Source of the DNA: Litorivivens sp041625575
GTDB taxonomy: Bacteria; Pseudomonadota; Gammaproteobacteria; Pseudomonadales; Spongiibacteraceae
DNA: 64,000 bases
Direction of reading: 5' to 3'
NCBI GenBank assembly: GCA_041625575.1
Contig: JBFJTG010000003.1
Span: 1 to 64,000, forward strand
This document shows, piece by piece, positions 35,624-44,515 of this stretch. The notes under the pieces are model-generated. The model searched no databases, was not told the DNA's origin, and worked only from the letters and a program-made list of their open reading frames with translations. Position numbers and translations under genes: made by a program. Position 1 is the stretch's first letter; every line of letters starts with the position of its first letter.

Positions 35624-36609
35624 TTAGCCATCAGGAATGTTCAGAAAATATTCGCCCAACTCCGCCGCAGCCGAGATATCAGCGGCGGGCGGCCCGGACA
35701 AACGGGGAAATCTACGCTCAAAGGATGGAATCACATGGCCCGAACCATGCAATACGTACTGCCGAATCTCGCGTGACGCCCTGCTCCAGCGTCGCTGCTC
35801 TACCGAGGTCTCCAGATTGCCGTCTTTATCGCCGTGCGTAATGAGCTCAGCAGACTCTTCTATACCGGCGAGCTCAAGCCAGTAGCCAAGCGTCTCCTGA
35901 GCAGACAGCACGAGCCCCCTGCTTGTTTCGCCGCCTACATTAACCACGCCGCCCTGATAAGGATTTACCGGATCGAGGGTTCCAGTGAAGTAGGCAATTG
36001 AAACAGCCTGATCGCTAGGCTCACAATCCAGATTATCTAAAGCAGGAAGGTTGGCACCAATAACACCATATGCCCGAGCCAGTGAGGGTTGTTCAAGCGC
36101 AAGCCGCATGACCATCTGCCCCCCATTAGAAAAGCCGGCCATAAAGACGCGATTCGGATCGATGCCTAGATCGTCTTCAAGGGCTAGAACCACCTCGGAG
36201 AGAAATGCGGGGTCATCAATCTTTAGGGTATTTGCCGAGTATTGGGCAGACGCTCTGCAGTCGTTCCAATGATTTTCGAAGCCGTCGGGGTACACCACAA
36301 TAAAGCCATGCTGATCTGCGAGCCGGTCGAATTCATAGGCGCTTTGACTACGCACTATATCGCCCGTGCGCGTAGAGCCGTGCAAAACAAAAATCGCAGG
36401 CGCGCCTTCGCGCAGCGCTGGCGGGCGGGCGGGCGGTACACACTATAGCGCCGTTCAAGGTCGCCAGAAATCAAGGTGTGGCGCGAGTACTCTCCCGCTA
36501 GCAAGGGCTTGCCCACCTCCGGAACAAACACCCAGTAGCGATAGAGTCCAATCAATATGCAAGCAGCAAGGAATACAATCATCGCAAGCCACTTGAGCAC
36601 TCTATTCAC
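35624..36609 (-). pseudogene. LpqC/PHB-depolymerase-like esterase, frameshifted at a tetranucleotide repeat
   Basis: The first 60 or so codons (from ATG 36609) encode a hydrophobic N-terminus (WLAMIVFLAACILIGLY, an anchor or possible lipobox) and HTLISGDLERRYSVYRPPAR. The rest of the enzyme continues in another frame: PALREGAPAIFVLHGSTRTGD, WNDCRAS, DPNRVFMAGFSNGGQM (nucleophile Ser) and the C-terminal HGSGHVIPSF histidine. The frames meet at four CGCC units (36420-36436). Adding one unit would restore a continuous protein of about 328 residues. So it is a pseudogene, a phase-variable gene in the off state, or an assembly error. It follows the HCDH-like gene in the regulon operon. Confidence 0.75.
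36420..36436. repeat. Tetranucleotide repeat (GGCG)4 inside esterase gene
   Basis: Four GGCG units plus one G on the plus strand (CGCC units in the coding strand) sit exactly where the esterase reading frame breaks. A change of one unit alters the frame by one base, and a gain of one unit restores it, the arrangement expected for slipped-strand switching. Confidence 0.7.
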
Positions 36610-36641
36610 CTTATAACTCCAATTAGTGTAGCTGGCTGCGA

Positions 36642-37805
36642 TTAAACCGAACGTGAATAGCGACTCGAAAGGAACTCACTGACTTCACGCACATATGCGT
36701 CGGGGAAGTATATTGATAAAGCGCCACCCGTCAGAGATTCTAGGAACGCTTCCACACCCCATTGCTCAAGCAAGGAGAACGGCGTTTGCGCTGCTCCCAG
36801 CGCGACCTGCCAGGCATGATCGATATCGTTAGGCTCCGACACCCCCTGACTGGCTATGTGAGCAGCCTTCAATATCAGAAAAGCAATCAACAGCTGTCGC
36901 TGCTCCGCAGAGTAACTATCTTCCGACTGCCCCGCCGCGCCTTCCTCAGGGGGGTAGCGATAAAAGCCTTGCCCGGTCTTAAGACCAAGGTGACCGTCAT
37001 CGACATGTTGTTTCAGTAGTGGCACAACCTTCTCGCGATGGAACTCCAGATCCACGTCCTGCACCTTGGCCCAACTGTCATAAACGATATCTAAACCAAA
37101 AAGATCCATCAGGCCAAACGGACCAATGGGGGCACCAAGTTGCGACATCCAATATGCGTCCACTGATTCAATGGCAGCACCATCGATATGCGTAACAAGT
37201 GCAGCCGTTAACACCGAGCCAAGAATGGAGTTGAGAACATAGCCTGAGCTTTCTTTTTTCAATACATGAGGCGTCGCCTTCAAGCTCAAGACATAATCTT
37301 GAAGCCGCGCTACAACTGACTCATCTGTTCGGGGTCCGCGCACGATATCGAAAAGCTTAGAGCCCAGGTGCGAATGCAGCGCAGCAAATCGCTGGCCGTG
37401 CACGAAGGCGCCGTCAATATCCGAAGGCACTAAACCCGAGGTATTTGTCGTAATAAGCACATCGGGTGGGCAGCGGGCATCAAGATCAGCGTGAACAGCT
37501 CGCTTAATTTCCAGACGCTCAGACACCGACTCACTCACCAGCTGAACACCAGCCAGTGCCTCATCAAGCTGGCTACAGGCGGTGATATTAGCGATGGCCA
37601 CATCCGATTCCGACTGAGACAGTAAGCCAGCCCCGACCAGTTGCGGGCGCATTCCTTCCAATCGGTCGCCTAAGGTTCGCAACGCCTCGCTGTCCACATC
37701 GAAAATCCGACAGCGATAGCCAGCGCCACCGGCAAGCAAGGCATTGAAGCAGCCCATCGTACCCGCGCCAACAAAGCAGACTTCTGTAATTTGATTAGTC
37801 GTCAT
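36642..37805 (-). CDS. 3-hydroxyacyl-CoA dehydrogenase family protein
   Basis: A 387-residue NAD-dependent dehydrogenase. The Rossmann motif is CFVGAGTMGCFNALLAGGAGYRCRIFD (GAGTMG at 13-18), followed by SVSERLEIKRAVHADLDARCP and TTNTSGLVPSDI. The C-terminal domain carries SSGYVLNSIL, APIGPFGLMDLFGLDIVYD and GHLGLKTGQGFYRY. The catalytic-histidine region reads AALHSHLGSKLFDIV instead of the usual GxHFFNP, so the substrate or even activity may differ from classical HCDH. A further ~85 residues form a second C-terminal helical unit. It lies 16 bases after the ADC-family gene and 32 bases before the esterase. Confidence 0.84.
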   Translation of the reverse strand: MTTNQITEVCFVGAGTMGCFNALLAGGAGYRCRIFDVDSEALRTLGDRLEGMRPQLVGAGLLSQSESDVAIANITACSQLDEALAGVQLVSESVSERLEIKRAVHADLDARCPPDVLITTNTSGLVPSDIDGAFVHGQRFAALHSHLGSKLFDIVRGPRTDESVVARLQDYVLSLKATPHVLKKESSGYVLNSILGSVLTAALVTHIDGAAIESVDAYWMSQLGAPIGPFGLMDLFGLDIVYDSWAKVQDVDLEFHREKVVPLLKQHVDDGHLGLKTGQGFYRYPPEEGAAGQSEDSYSAEQRQLLIAFLILKAAHIASQGVSEPNDIDHAWQVALGAAQTPFSLLEQWGVEAFLESLTGGALSIYFPDAYVREVSEFLSSRYSRSV

Positions 37806-37821
37806 AGCGAGACCTTAGTTG

Positions 37822-38631
37822 CTAGCGAATGATACGAGTGGGGTTGTCTGGGACGATCAGATTGGTACTGCCCTTCGTCATAATCGCCGGCAGATAATCC
37901 AGTATCGGCAAATCGGCAATCGCATTAACAATATGAAACTGAGTCGGGTTCTGCTCCCAGGTCAAATGCTCCCACGCCACCTTGCCCGAGCCAATTTTGA
38001 CCTCGGTCAATTCGTTCTCGGAAGGAAACAAGGTATATTCGCTGAAAGGCTTACCGTAGCCACCGACCGCTGGCATATAGCGCCAGGCCATAGGATTATC
38101 CTTGCCTTTATTTTCGGCTTCGTAAGCAGCCACGTCATCAGGGTTTGGACTAAACAAATCCGAAACACTGATATCCATAATCTTGTTATCGAAATGACTT
38201 AGGCTACTGCTCAGCTGGCCTGCGTCCTCAGCAATATCTTCGATATCACCGTAAATTTTAGGTATCCCCTGCAACTCACGACCCGACAAAATGGCATCCG
38301 TCAGGTTTTCCCACATCGCAAGAGTATAGGAGCCTTCTATACGCTCCTTTTCTCCGTTAAAGACAACGGCGGCATTCACTCCGACAAGGTTGTAACCTCG
38401 CCCGGCCAACCAATCGACACCTTTGTTGCAGGCATATACCACGGTAACGACGGGCAACTCCGCAACGCTAAAACCTGGGGGGAGATAATTCGCTAGTCGC
38501 TCTGCATCCGTTATATACGAAACCACCATCGTGGTGACATCGCGGTACATGCCCGATGTTCCGGGCCCGGTGTAACGCGGCCCAAAATGAGCCGGCATTA
38601 CATAGCTATCATCTGGCTTAACTTGAAACAT
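37822..38631 (-). CDS. Acetoacetate decarboxylase-family protein
   Basis: A 269-residue ADC-fold protein. The catalytic-lysine motif is GRELQGIPKIYGDIE; Lys125 would form the Schiff base with the beta-keto acid. Usual ADC reads GREIxGxPKK, so the second Lys that lowers the pKa is Ile here, and chemistry may be different (aldolase-dehydratase and other ADC-like activities exist). LPPGFSVAELPVVTVVYACNK is the conserved N-terminal part. It is the first gene of an operon with the HCDH-like and esterase genes, and a regulon site lies 173 bases upstream. Confidence 0.85.
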   Translation of the reverse strand: MFQVKPDDSYVMPAHFGPRYTGPGTSGMYRDVTTMVVSYITDAERLANYLPPGFSVAELPVVTVVYACNKGVDWLAGRGYNLVGVNAAVVFNGEKERIEGSYTLAMWENLTDAILSGRELQGIPKIYGDIEDIAEDAGQLSSSLSHFDNKIMDISVSDLFSPNPDDVAAYEAENKGKDNPMAWRYMPAVGGYGKPFSEYTLFPSENELTEVKIGSGKVAWEHLTWEQNPTQFHIVNAIADLPILDYLPAIMTKGSTNLIVPDNPTRIIR

Positions 38632-39004
38632 AAAATTCGTTATCTCTTATCGCAATCGAAATTACTTTTTCGCAGTGCCACGCACCCCCACCCAAAGCTT
38701 ACCGATAGAGTCTTCCGCATGAGCGCAAAAGGTTTTTACTTTGAATAATTAACAGATCAAGCACCAGCATTCCCTAGTATTGTGCTCAAAGCGCATCCGT
38801 GAAACCAAGACATAGCAAGTCCTACAATAAAACCCTTGAAATTGCCCCTGATTGTCGCTGCTCATTGAAATCGATCAGATCTAAGCCACGAGAACCCAGT
38901 CACCTTAGCAGGGTGCAAATGGCACTTGCCAAGGTCAACCTGAGGTATGATAAGCTCATGTTTTATAAAGCAGAAAATCTTAATCAGCGAGCATCGCCGC
39001 CACG
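38632..39004. other. Intergenic regulatory region between ADC-family gene and MmyB-type regulator
   Basis: This 373-base noncoding stretch separates divergent genes. It contains regulon site b with its -10 box towards the ADC gene. The regulator side is AT-rich near 38945-38990 but has no convincing sigma-70 pair. No small gene or structured RNA was recognised. Confidence 0.6.
38779..38821 (-). promoter_or_regulatory. Predicted activator site and -10 box upstream of ADC-HCDH-esterase operon (site b)
   Basis: On the minus strand GACTTGCTATGTCTTGGT (38821-38804) matches the regulon motif. CACAAT (38784-38779) follows after 19 bases. The leader to the ADC start is about 140 bases. The bases just before the motif (TAGGAC) are shared with site a. 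Confidence 0.62.
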
Positions 39005-39838
39005 ATGAACGATCATGCCGACGGCCCATTTTGTCGCTTCTTGCGCTTTTGGCGAGAAACCCTGGCGCTAAGCCAGGAAGAACTGGCGATCAGGCTGGCC
39101 TGCTCGCAACGCCATATCAGCCGACTGGAGACCGGAGCCTGCCGGCCGAGCGAATCACTCATAGACTCAATCTGCAATGAACTTGGACTTGGTCACCGGG
39201 ATCATAACCATATGCGCATTGCAGGCGGCTTTGCTCCATTGCACACACAGGCCAACTTTGACGACCCCAATTTGCGCTGGCTGCGGCGAGCAATGATCAT
39301 GATGATGCGCTCATTAGACCCCTACCCAGCCAGCGTTGTTGATGAAAATGCTAATCTGCTGATGCTTAATCGCGGTTTTGTAAGCCTGTTTTCTACCGTA
39401 GTCCCCCCCGATGAACTGGCAAAACTAACGAATAACTATGACTTCATGTTTGAAAAGCGTCAGACCGAAAGCATTGTCAATAATTGGGATCTGACGCTGG
39501 CGGCAATACTCATGGCCGGCCTGCAGGACGCGCTGTTCCGAAACGATCAGCGAGAAATTGACCGCATCGAAAAACTCGCCCTGAAAAATCAGCTTCCGCC
39601 CGACTGGAAAAAGCAGGCATCCAAGCTAAACCCCATGTCGAGCTTCAGAGTGCAGGCAGAATTCCAGGGGCGAACCGAAGCCTTCTTCAATATTAGTTCA
39701 ACAGCCTGCGCGCTCGGACCAGCCGCTTTCGCGTCCGACCCAAGACTGACGATTAATGTGCTCTACCCCGAGAACGATGCAATAGATCTAAGTTCACTAG
39801 AGCTCGACAAAGCCGAGCACCCACTGCTGTTTTACTAG
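39005..39838 (+). CDS. XRE-family regulator with MmyB-like ligand-binding domain (1)
   Basis: A 277-residue regulator. Residues 8-70 form an XRE helix-turn-helix (FLRFWRETLALSQEELAIRLACSQRHISRLETGACRPSESLI). The remainder is the MmyB-type PAS-like ligand domain, with LDPYPASVVDENANLLMLNRGFVSLF, PMSSFRVQAEFQGRTEAFFN and the C-terminal HPLLFY. It is a clear paralogue of the regulator at 56891-57727; the recognition helices (SQRHISRLETG and SPRHISRIENG) are almost identical, so both may read the same DNA site. It is divergent from the ADC operon, which has site b. The ligand is unknown. Confidence 0.88.
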   Translation: MNDHADGPFCRFLRFWRETLALSQEELAIRLACSQRHISRLETGACRPSESLIDSICNELGLGHRDHNHMRIAGGFAPLHTQANFDDPNLRWLRRAMIMMMRSLDPYPASVVDENANLLMLNRGFVSLFSTVVPPDELAKLTNNYDFMFEKRQTESIVNNWDLTLAAILMAGLQDALFRNDQREIDRIEKLALKNQLPPDWKKQASKLNPMSSFRVQAEFQGRTEAFFNISSTACALGPAAFASDPRLTINVLYPENDAIDLSSLELDKAEHPLLFY

Positions 39839-39879
39839 AAATCAGCTCCGAACAAGCTCCACCGCCCCTAAACCACTCA

Positions 39880-39930
39880 TATCTTATTGTTTTACCTCGG
39901 TAATTACCTATACCTTATTGGCTAGTTCCG
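39880..39930. promoter_or_regulatory. Palindrome and direct repeats upstream of TBDR D
   Basis: GGTAATTACC (39899-39908) is a perfect ten-base palindrome, flanked by two copies of CTTATTG at about 39883 and 39914. It lies in the 186-base gap after the regulator and about 120 bases before the receptor start. It does not match the four-site regulon motif, so another regulator is implied if it is functional. Confidence 0.35.
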
Positions 39931-40024
39931 GCAGAGCATGGCATTTGCGGTCTATTTTTCGCTGAATTCTCAATTTACTACTAGACTCAAAGACTAAGAC
40001 CTCGCCTTTCGGGAGAAACGGGCC

Positions 40025-42517
40025 ATGGAACGAAAAAGACAGGGTGTATTTGCACCACTACTAATCGGTATCAGTTTCATTCTGGCGGGAGGGCAATCCA
40101 TCGCACAGAACTCCGGCAGAGTACTTGAAGAAGTTATCGTCACCGCAACCAAACGCGCGCAGGCAATCAACGACATTCCCGTTGCGGTATCGGCCTACAC
40201 CAACGCACAACTAAAACAATCCGGCATACGTGATGTTAGCCAGCTAACTGCCGTCTCGCCGTATATAAGTTTCGGCACGACTGAAAATTCCGCCAGCGGC
40301 AGTCTCAGCATGCGCGGCATTGGCACCTTGGGTACCGACCCCGGACTTGAGTCCTCTGTCGGTGTTTTCATTGATGGGGTCTACCGAAATCGCGCGGGCG
40401 TTGCCATCGACGAACTCGGTGAAATTGAGCGAGTGGAAGTTTTGCGGGGCCCACAAGGCTCTCTGTTCGGCCGCAATACCTCAGCAGGTCTGATTCACGT
40501 AGTCAGTAAAGGTCCAAACACTGAAGAATTTGAAGGCTTTCTGGAAGCGACCGCGGGCAATTATAACTTAACCCGTATTTCAGGAGCGGCATCCGGCCCG
40601 ATAGTAGAAGGCAGCTTGGCTGGCAGGCTCGACGCAGTAGTCACTCAGCGCGACGGCTATCTTGACGATATCAACAGCAGTGACACCTACAATGATCGCG
40701 ATCGCTACCTGGTACGCGGCCAATTGCTCTGGGATATGAGCGACGCTCTCAGCGCACGCATTATTCTTGACTACAGCGATCGCAACGAAATGTGTTGTGG
40801 CTCGCCCACATCGCAAAAGGGTAACCCACTGGAAGACGTAACTGCCTTTCCTACGGCCAACGGCGATAGGGGCCTCGACAACGACGCCGATCCTTACGAT
40901 TACAACATTGCTGTTTCAACGGGCCGCGAGTCTACAGACGAAACCGAACAATACGGCCTATCTACAGAGTTAACCTGGTCCTTGGATAGCTCAACACTCA
41001 CATCCATCACTGCCTTTCGCGAATGGGAAACAGTGATCGAAGGAGATACCGATTTTAGCGGCGCTGACCTATTGTTCTATGAAAATGGTAGACCACGCGG
41101 TCAAAAATTTGAGACTTTTACGCAAGAGTTGAGGCTACAAGGCGCCTGGGAGGGCGGCAGCTGGCTGGTAGGCTTATTCTATGCAGATGAAAAGCTTAGC
41201 GGTACGTTTGCACCAAGAACCGGCAGAGACATGAATGCCTACGCTACGCGCTATGTAAACGGCGCTATCGGTTCACCTGCAGCCTATGCCGCCGCTACAA
41301 CCTACCCCGCCGGCCCCACACCAAGCGCAAGCGGCGCGCAAGCGCAATTTATCCCCGGGGAGGGCATTAACGACGAAACCGAACAGAACAGCGACAGCAT
41401 TGCCGTGTTCACCCAGGAGGATTTCGACCTCGCCGATAACCTCGTGCTGACAATCGGTGCCAGATACACACGAGAAGAAAAAGACATTGAAATTGTAACT
41501 AAAAATGAACTTAGCCCAATCGGAACAGGCCCCGGAGGCGGTGGCGGCAACCCCTGCCAAGCGGCCGCAGCCAACGCCATTGCGGCGGGCGGAAGTAGCG
41601 CCTTTTATAACGGCGCCAGAGACATTATCTGCGGTATCGCGGCTATAACCGGCCCCCTTATAGCCAACGGAAACTACAAATCTGATCGTGCGGATGAGGA
41701 AGTCACAGGCACCGTTAAGCTGGCCTACACGACCGAGGACGATACCTTACTGTTCGTCAACGTCGCACGCGGCTTCAAAGGCGGCGGCTACAACCAGAGC
41801 CGCCTAAGCCTGAAGCCTACCGGCACCTCAGGGGATAACCTGGAGTTCGACTCTGAAAAAGCAACCACCATGGAGCTGGGTATGAAAACCTACCTGGCGG
41901 ACCGAACAGTGTCACTAAACGGCACCCTTTTTCACACCCTGTTTGAAGGATTCCAACTGGGGCAATTCTCAGGGATTACACTGGAGACATTCAGCGTTGA
42001 AGAAGTAATATCCCAGGGTCTTGAAGTGGAATCTCTCTGGCGCGCGACCGATGGCCTGACCATTACCGCCGGAGCTGTTTACACCAACAACTACTACCCG
42101 AAAGATTCCAACATCGACACCATCGCGCCGACGACCGATGGCAACAAACGCGCCGATCATAAAATGGCCAAAGAGTGGGCGGCGACCGTTGGCGCAACCT
42201 ACACTAGACCTGTGTCTGATAAGCTTCTGGCCAGCGCTCACATCGATGCGCGTTATACCGGCGACTACCCGTCCAATTCGTCGCTTGATAAGGACTTCAA
42301 CGAGAACGCGTACACCGTCGCGAATGCTCGATTAACCCTGAGTGACATGGGCAAAAGCTGGGAAGTGGAGTTATGGGCCCGCAACCTCGCCGATACAGAA
42401 TATTCACCTATTCGATTCGACCCCCCACCCATTCAAGGGCGTGGTGGTAACGGACGCATTGGCGACTTTGTTGGCGAACCCCGCACCTATGGCCTAACCG
42501 CCCGGAAAAATTTCTAA
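40025..42517 (+). CDS. TonB-dependent outer-membrane receptor (D)
   Basis: An 830-residue receptor with signal peptide (PLLIGISFILAGGQSIAQ), TonB box-like LEEVIVTATKR, plug RVEVLRGPQGSLFGRNTSAGLIHVVS and a barrel ending GLTARKNF with terminal Phe. A glycine- and alanine-rich extracellular loop (around residues 500-560, with GTGPGGGGGNPCQAAAANAIAAGG and a Cys pair) stands out. It follows the MmyB-type regulator after 186 bases, in the same direction. It is the only receptor of the central region on the plus strand. Confidence 0.92.
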   Translation: MERKRQGVFAPLLIGISFILAGGQSIAQNSGRVLEEVIVTATKRAQAINDIPVAVSAYTNAQLKQSGIRDVSQLTAVSPYISFGTTENSASGSLSMRGIGTLGTDPGLESSVGVFIDGVYRNRAGVAIDELGEIERVEVLRGPQGSLFGRNTSAGLIHVVSKGPNTEEFEGFLEATAGNYNLTRISGAASGPIVEGSLAGRLDAVVTQRDGYLDDINSSDTYNDRDRYLVRGQLLWDMSDALSARIILDYSDRNEMCCGSPTSQKGNPLEDVTAFPTANGDRGLDNDADPYDYNIAVSTGRESTDETEQYGLSTELTWSLDSSTLTSITAFREWETVIEGDTDFSGADLLFYENGRPRGQKFETFTQELRLQGAWEGGSWLVGLFYADEKLSGTFAPRTGRDMNAYATRYVNGAIGSPAAYAAATTYPAGPTPSASGAQAQFIPGEGINDETEQNSDSIAVFTQEDFDLADNLVLTIGARYTREEKDIEIVTKNELSPIGTGPGGGGGNPCQAAAANAIAAGGSSAFYNGARDIICGIAAITGPLIANGNYKSDRADEEVTGTVKLAYTTEDDTLLFVNVARGFKGGGYNQSRLSLKPTGTSGDNLEFDSEKATTMELGMKTYLADRTVSLNGTLFHTLFEGFQLGQFSGITLETFSVEEVISQGLEVESLWRATDGLTITAGAVYTNNYYPKDSNIDTIAPTTDGNKRADHKMAKEWAATVGATYTRPVSDKLLASAHIDARYTGDYPSNSSLDKDFNENAYTVANARLTLSDMGKSWEVELWARNLADTEYSPIRFDPPPIQGRGGNGRIGDFVGEPRTYGLTARKNF

Positions 42518-42572
42518 GCGGCCTGCTGAAGCAGTTCAAGTCTGGCGAAAGCTGTAGCACCAGACTCCTATA

Positions 42573-42607
42573 AAAAAGGCGCTTCTCCAAAAGAGAGGCG
42601 CCTTTTT
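42573..42607. terminator. Bidirectional rho-independent terminator
   Basis: AAAAAGGCGC and GCGCCTTTTT flank an inner TCTC/GAGA pairing with a CAAAA loop. The stem carries an A-tract on one side and a T-tract on the other, so it terminates the TBDR D transcript from the left and the quinone-reductase transcript from the right. The genes converge here. Confidence 0.85.
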
Positions 42608-42651
42608 CATTTCAGCCATTCGAACGGGGCGAAGCTCACCCCAGAACTGTA

Positions 42652-43629
42652 CTACATAGTAATAATAACCTTACCCCGCGCACGGCGCTGGGTCAGACAA
42701 TTAAAGGCATCTTCATACTGCTCCATCGGAAATACATCAGTAACGACGGGCTTGAGTTTACCTTCTTCAAACAGTTTCCACAGTTCTTTCACATTGCTTT
42801 GGTGAACGTCGGGCTCATGCGCTGAGAAGGCACCCCAGAAAACACCGACCACCGAACAGCCTTTGAGCAAGGTTAAGTTAAGCGGGATTTTAGGAATAGG
42901 GCCACTGGCAAAACCGATGACCAGAAAACGTCCGTTCCACGCCATACAGCGCAGAGCGGCTTCGGAAAAGTCGCCGCCGACAGGATCGTAAACAACATCA
43001 ACACCACGGCCTTCGGTTAGTTTCTTGACGGTATCTTTAAGCGGCTCGTCATTATAGTTAATAAAAAGATCCGCACCTTTCGCCTTAGCCACGTCCAGCT
43101 TTTCCTGGCTACTCGCCGCCGCGATCACTTTGGCACCCATCGACTTGGCGATTTCAACTGCCGTTATACCAACACCGCCACCAGCACCCAAGACTAATAC
43201 TGTCTCGCCGGGCTTCAGATTCGCGCGCTGCTTTAGTGCATAATACGAAGTGAAGTAAGTAATGCCTAAGCCCGCGGCTTCTTCAAAACTCAAACCCGAG
43301 GGCATAGGCATGACGGTTTGCTGGGGTGCCACCATCTTTTCGGAAAAGGCACCAAAGGGACCCATACCAACCACTTTGTCACCCGGCTTTAGGTTTTTAA
43401 CGTCTGCCCCCACTGCTTCGACGACACCTGCGCACTCGCCGCCTGGTACAAAGGGAAGCTCCGGTTGTATCTGATACTTACCTTCAATAATCAGTGTGTC
43501 CGGAAAATTCAAGCCGCCGGCCTTTACATTGATTAGCACATCATTCGGCGTCAACTCCTGCACCTTCCAGTCATTATCCAAAACCAGCTTATTGGCGGGT
43601 CCAAGTTCTTTACAAACAATTGCTCTCAT
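42652..43629 (-). CDS. NADPH:quinone oxidoreductase-like zinc-free MDR protein
   Basis: A 325-residue medium-chain dehydrogenase/reductase without zinc-binding cysteines. VNVKAGGLNFPDTLIIEGKYQIQPELPFVPGGECAGVVEAVG is the quinone-reductase N-terminus. The NADPH motif VLGAGGGVGITAVEIAKSMGAKVIAAASS and DVVYDPVGGDFSEAALRCMAW follow. Such proteins reduce quinones or enoyl/enone double bonds. It is the last gene of the SMP-30-SDR-MDR group, although a 91-base gap with a palindrome precedes it. Confidence 0.88.
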   Translation of the reverse strand: MRAIVCKELGPANKLVLDNDWKVQELTPNDVLINVKAGGLNFPDTLIIEGKYQIQPELPFVPGGECAGVVEAVGADVKNLKPGDKVVGMGPFGAFSEKMVAPQQTVMPMPSGLSFEEAAGLGITYFTSYYALKQRANLKPGETVLVLGAGGGVGITAVEIAKSMGAKVIAAASSQEKLDVAKAKGADLFINYNDEPLKDTVKKLTEGRGVDVVYDPVGGDFSEAALRCMAWNGRFLVIGFASGPIPKIPLNLTLLKGCSVVGVFWGAFSAHEPDVHQSNVKELWKLFEEGKLKPVVTDVFPMEQYEDAFNCLTQRRARGKVIITM

Positions 43630-43644
43630 AGTGTGTGCTCCTGT

Positions 43645-43661
43645 ATTTCAAAGTTTGAAAT
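43645..43661. promoter_or_regulatory. 17-base perfect palindrome before the MDR gene
   Basis: ATTTCAAA-G-TTTGAAAT is a perfect inverted repeat located 16-32 bases before the MDR start codon. Its place in the leader suits a repressor operator or an mRNA stem next to the ribosome site. The same sequence was not noticed elsewhere in the window. Confidence 0.45.
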
Positions 43662-43720
43662 CGATTATCGACAATCTAGCGGCATTTTTAACCCGGTTAG
43701 CGTCCCATTGCTCGGCATGC

Positions 43721-44500
43721 CTAAGCTCCCAACAAATTTTTCCGCAAGCGACGCATCCCGCCCAGCCAGCGGTCGTAATCAGCGGCCTTGCGCTGGCGAT
43801 AGGTCTCAACATCGTCGTGAGTCATGATAAGAAATTTCTCATCGGCAAGGCCCTGTACAACCCGCTCAGCCACTTGCTCAACACTGATAACGCCGGGCTG
43901 TTGGCTCAGGTCGTTGTTTTCGCTGTGACCGATCATTTGCGTGGCAACGTATTGTGGGCACAGTGCGGAAACCTTAATACCCTGATCGCCGTGTGTGATC
44001 GCGAGTGATTCTGCAAAGCCCAGAGCTGCATGTTTGGTAGTGGAATAGGCTGCATCACCGATTTGATTTAACAGACCAGCCGCCGACACTGTCTGCAGGA
44101 AGTAACCACTTCCGCGCTCAATCATCGAGGGCAAGGCGGCTCTTGCGGCATAGACATGCGCCATCACATGAATGTCCCAACATCGCTGCCAAACGTTATT
44201 GTCAGCAGACGTTGCGTTTGGACCACCATCGCCAACAGCAATACCGGCGTTAGAACAAAACAGATCGATAGGGCCTAGCGTCTCTTGTGTATGGCACACC
44301 AAGGCTTGCACCTGTGTCTCGCTACTGACATCGCAAACCAGCGCGTGTCCGCCGATAGCGTCGGCCACAGTCTGCGCGGCAGCCAAATTGAGATCCGCTA
44401 CCATTACGGTGGCACCTTCACGCGCGAAGCGTTCACACAGGGCCTTACCGATACCCTGTGCGCCACCCGTCACCACGACAACTTTGTTTGCCAACTCCAT
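43721..44500 (-). CDS. Short-chain dehydrogenase/reductase
   Basis: A 259-residue classical SDR: cofactor motif VVTGGAQGIGKALCERFAREGA, NAGIA, catalytic Ser in TVSAAG and the YSTTKHA motif (Tyr-x3-Lys). The Asp after the second strand (VADLN) indicates NAD(H). The substrate is unknown. It starts 15 bases after the SMP-30-like gene and belongs to the same operon, under regulon site c. Confidence 0.9.
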   Translation of the reverse strand: MELANKVVVVTGGAQGIGKALCERFAREGATVMVADLNLAAAQTVADAIGGHALVCDVSSETQVQALVCHTQETLGPIDLFCSNAGIAVGDGGPNATSADNNVWQRCWDIHVMAHVYAARAALPSMIERGSGYFLQTVSAAGLLNQIGDAAYSTTKHAALGFAESLAITHGDQGIKVSALCPQYVATQMIGHSENNDLSQQPGVISVEQVAERVVQGLADEKFLIMTHDDVETYRQRKAADYDRWLGGMRRLRKNLLGA

Positions 44501-44515
44501 GTTGAATTCTCTCTA

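Noticed and set aside
41540..41640. Glycine/alanine-rich stretch in TBDR D as a tandem repeat or insertion
   Set aside because: It has no repeated unit at DNA level and fits a variable extracellular loop of the barrel.
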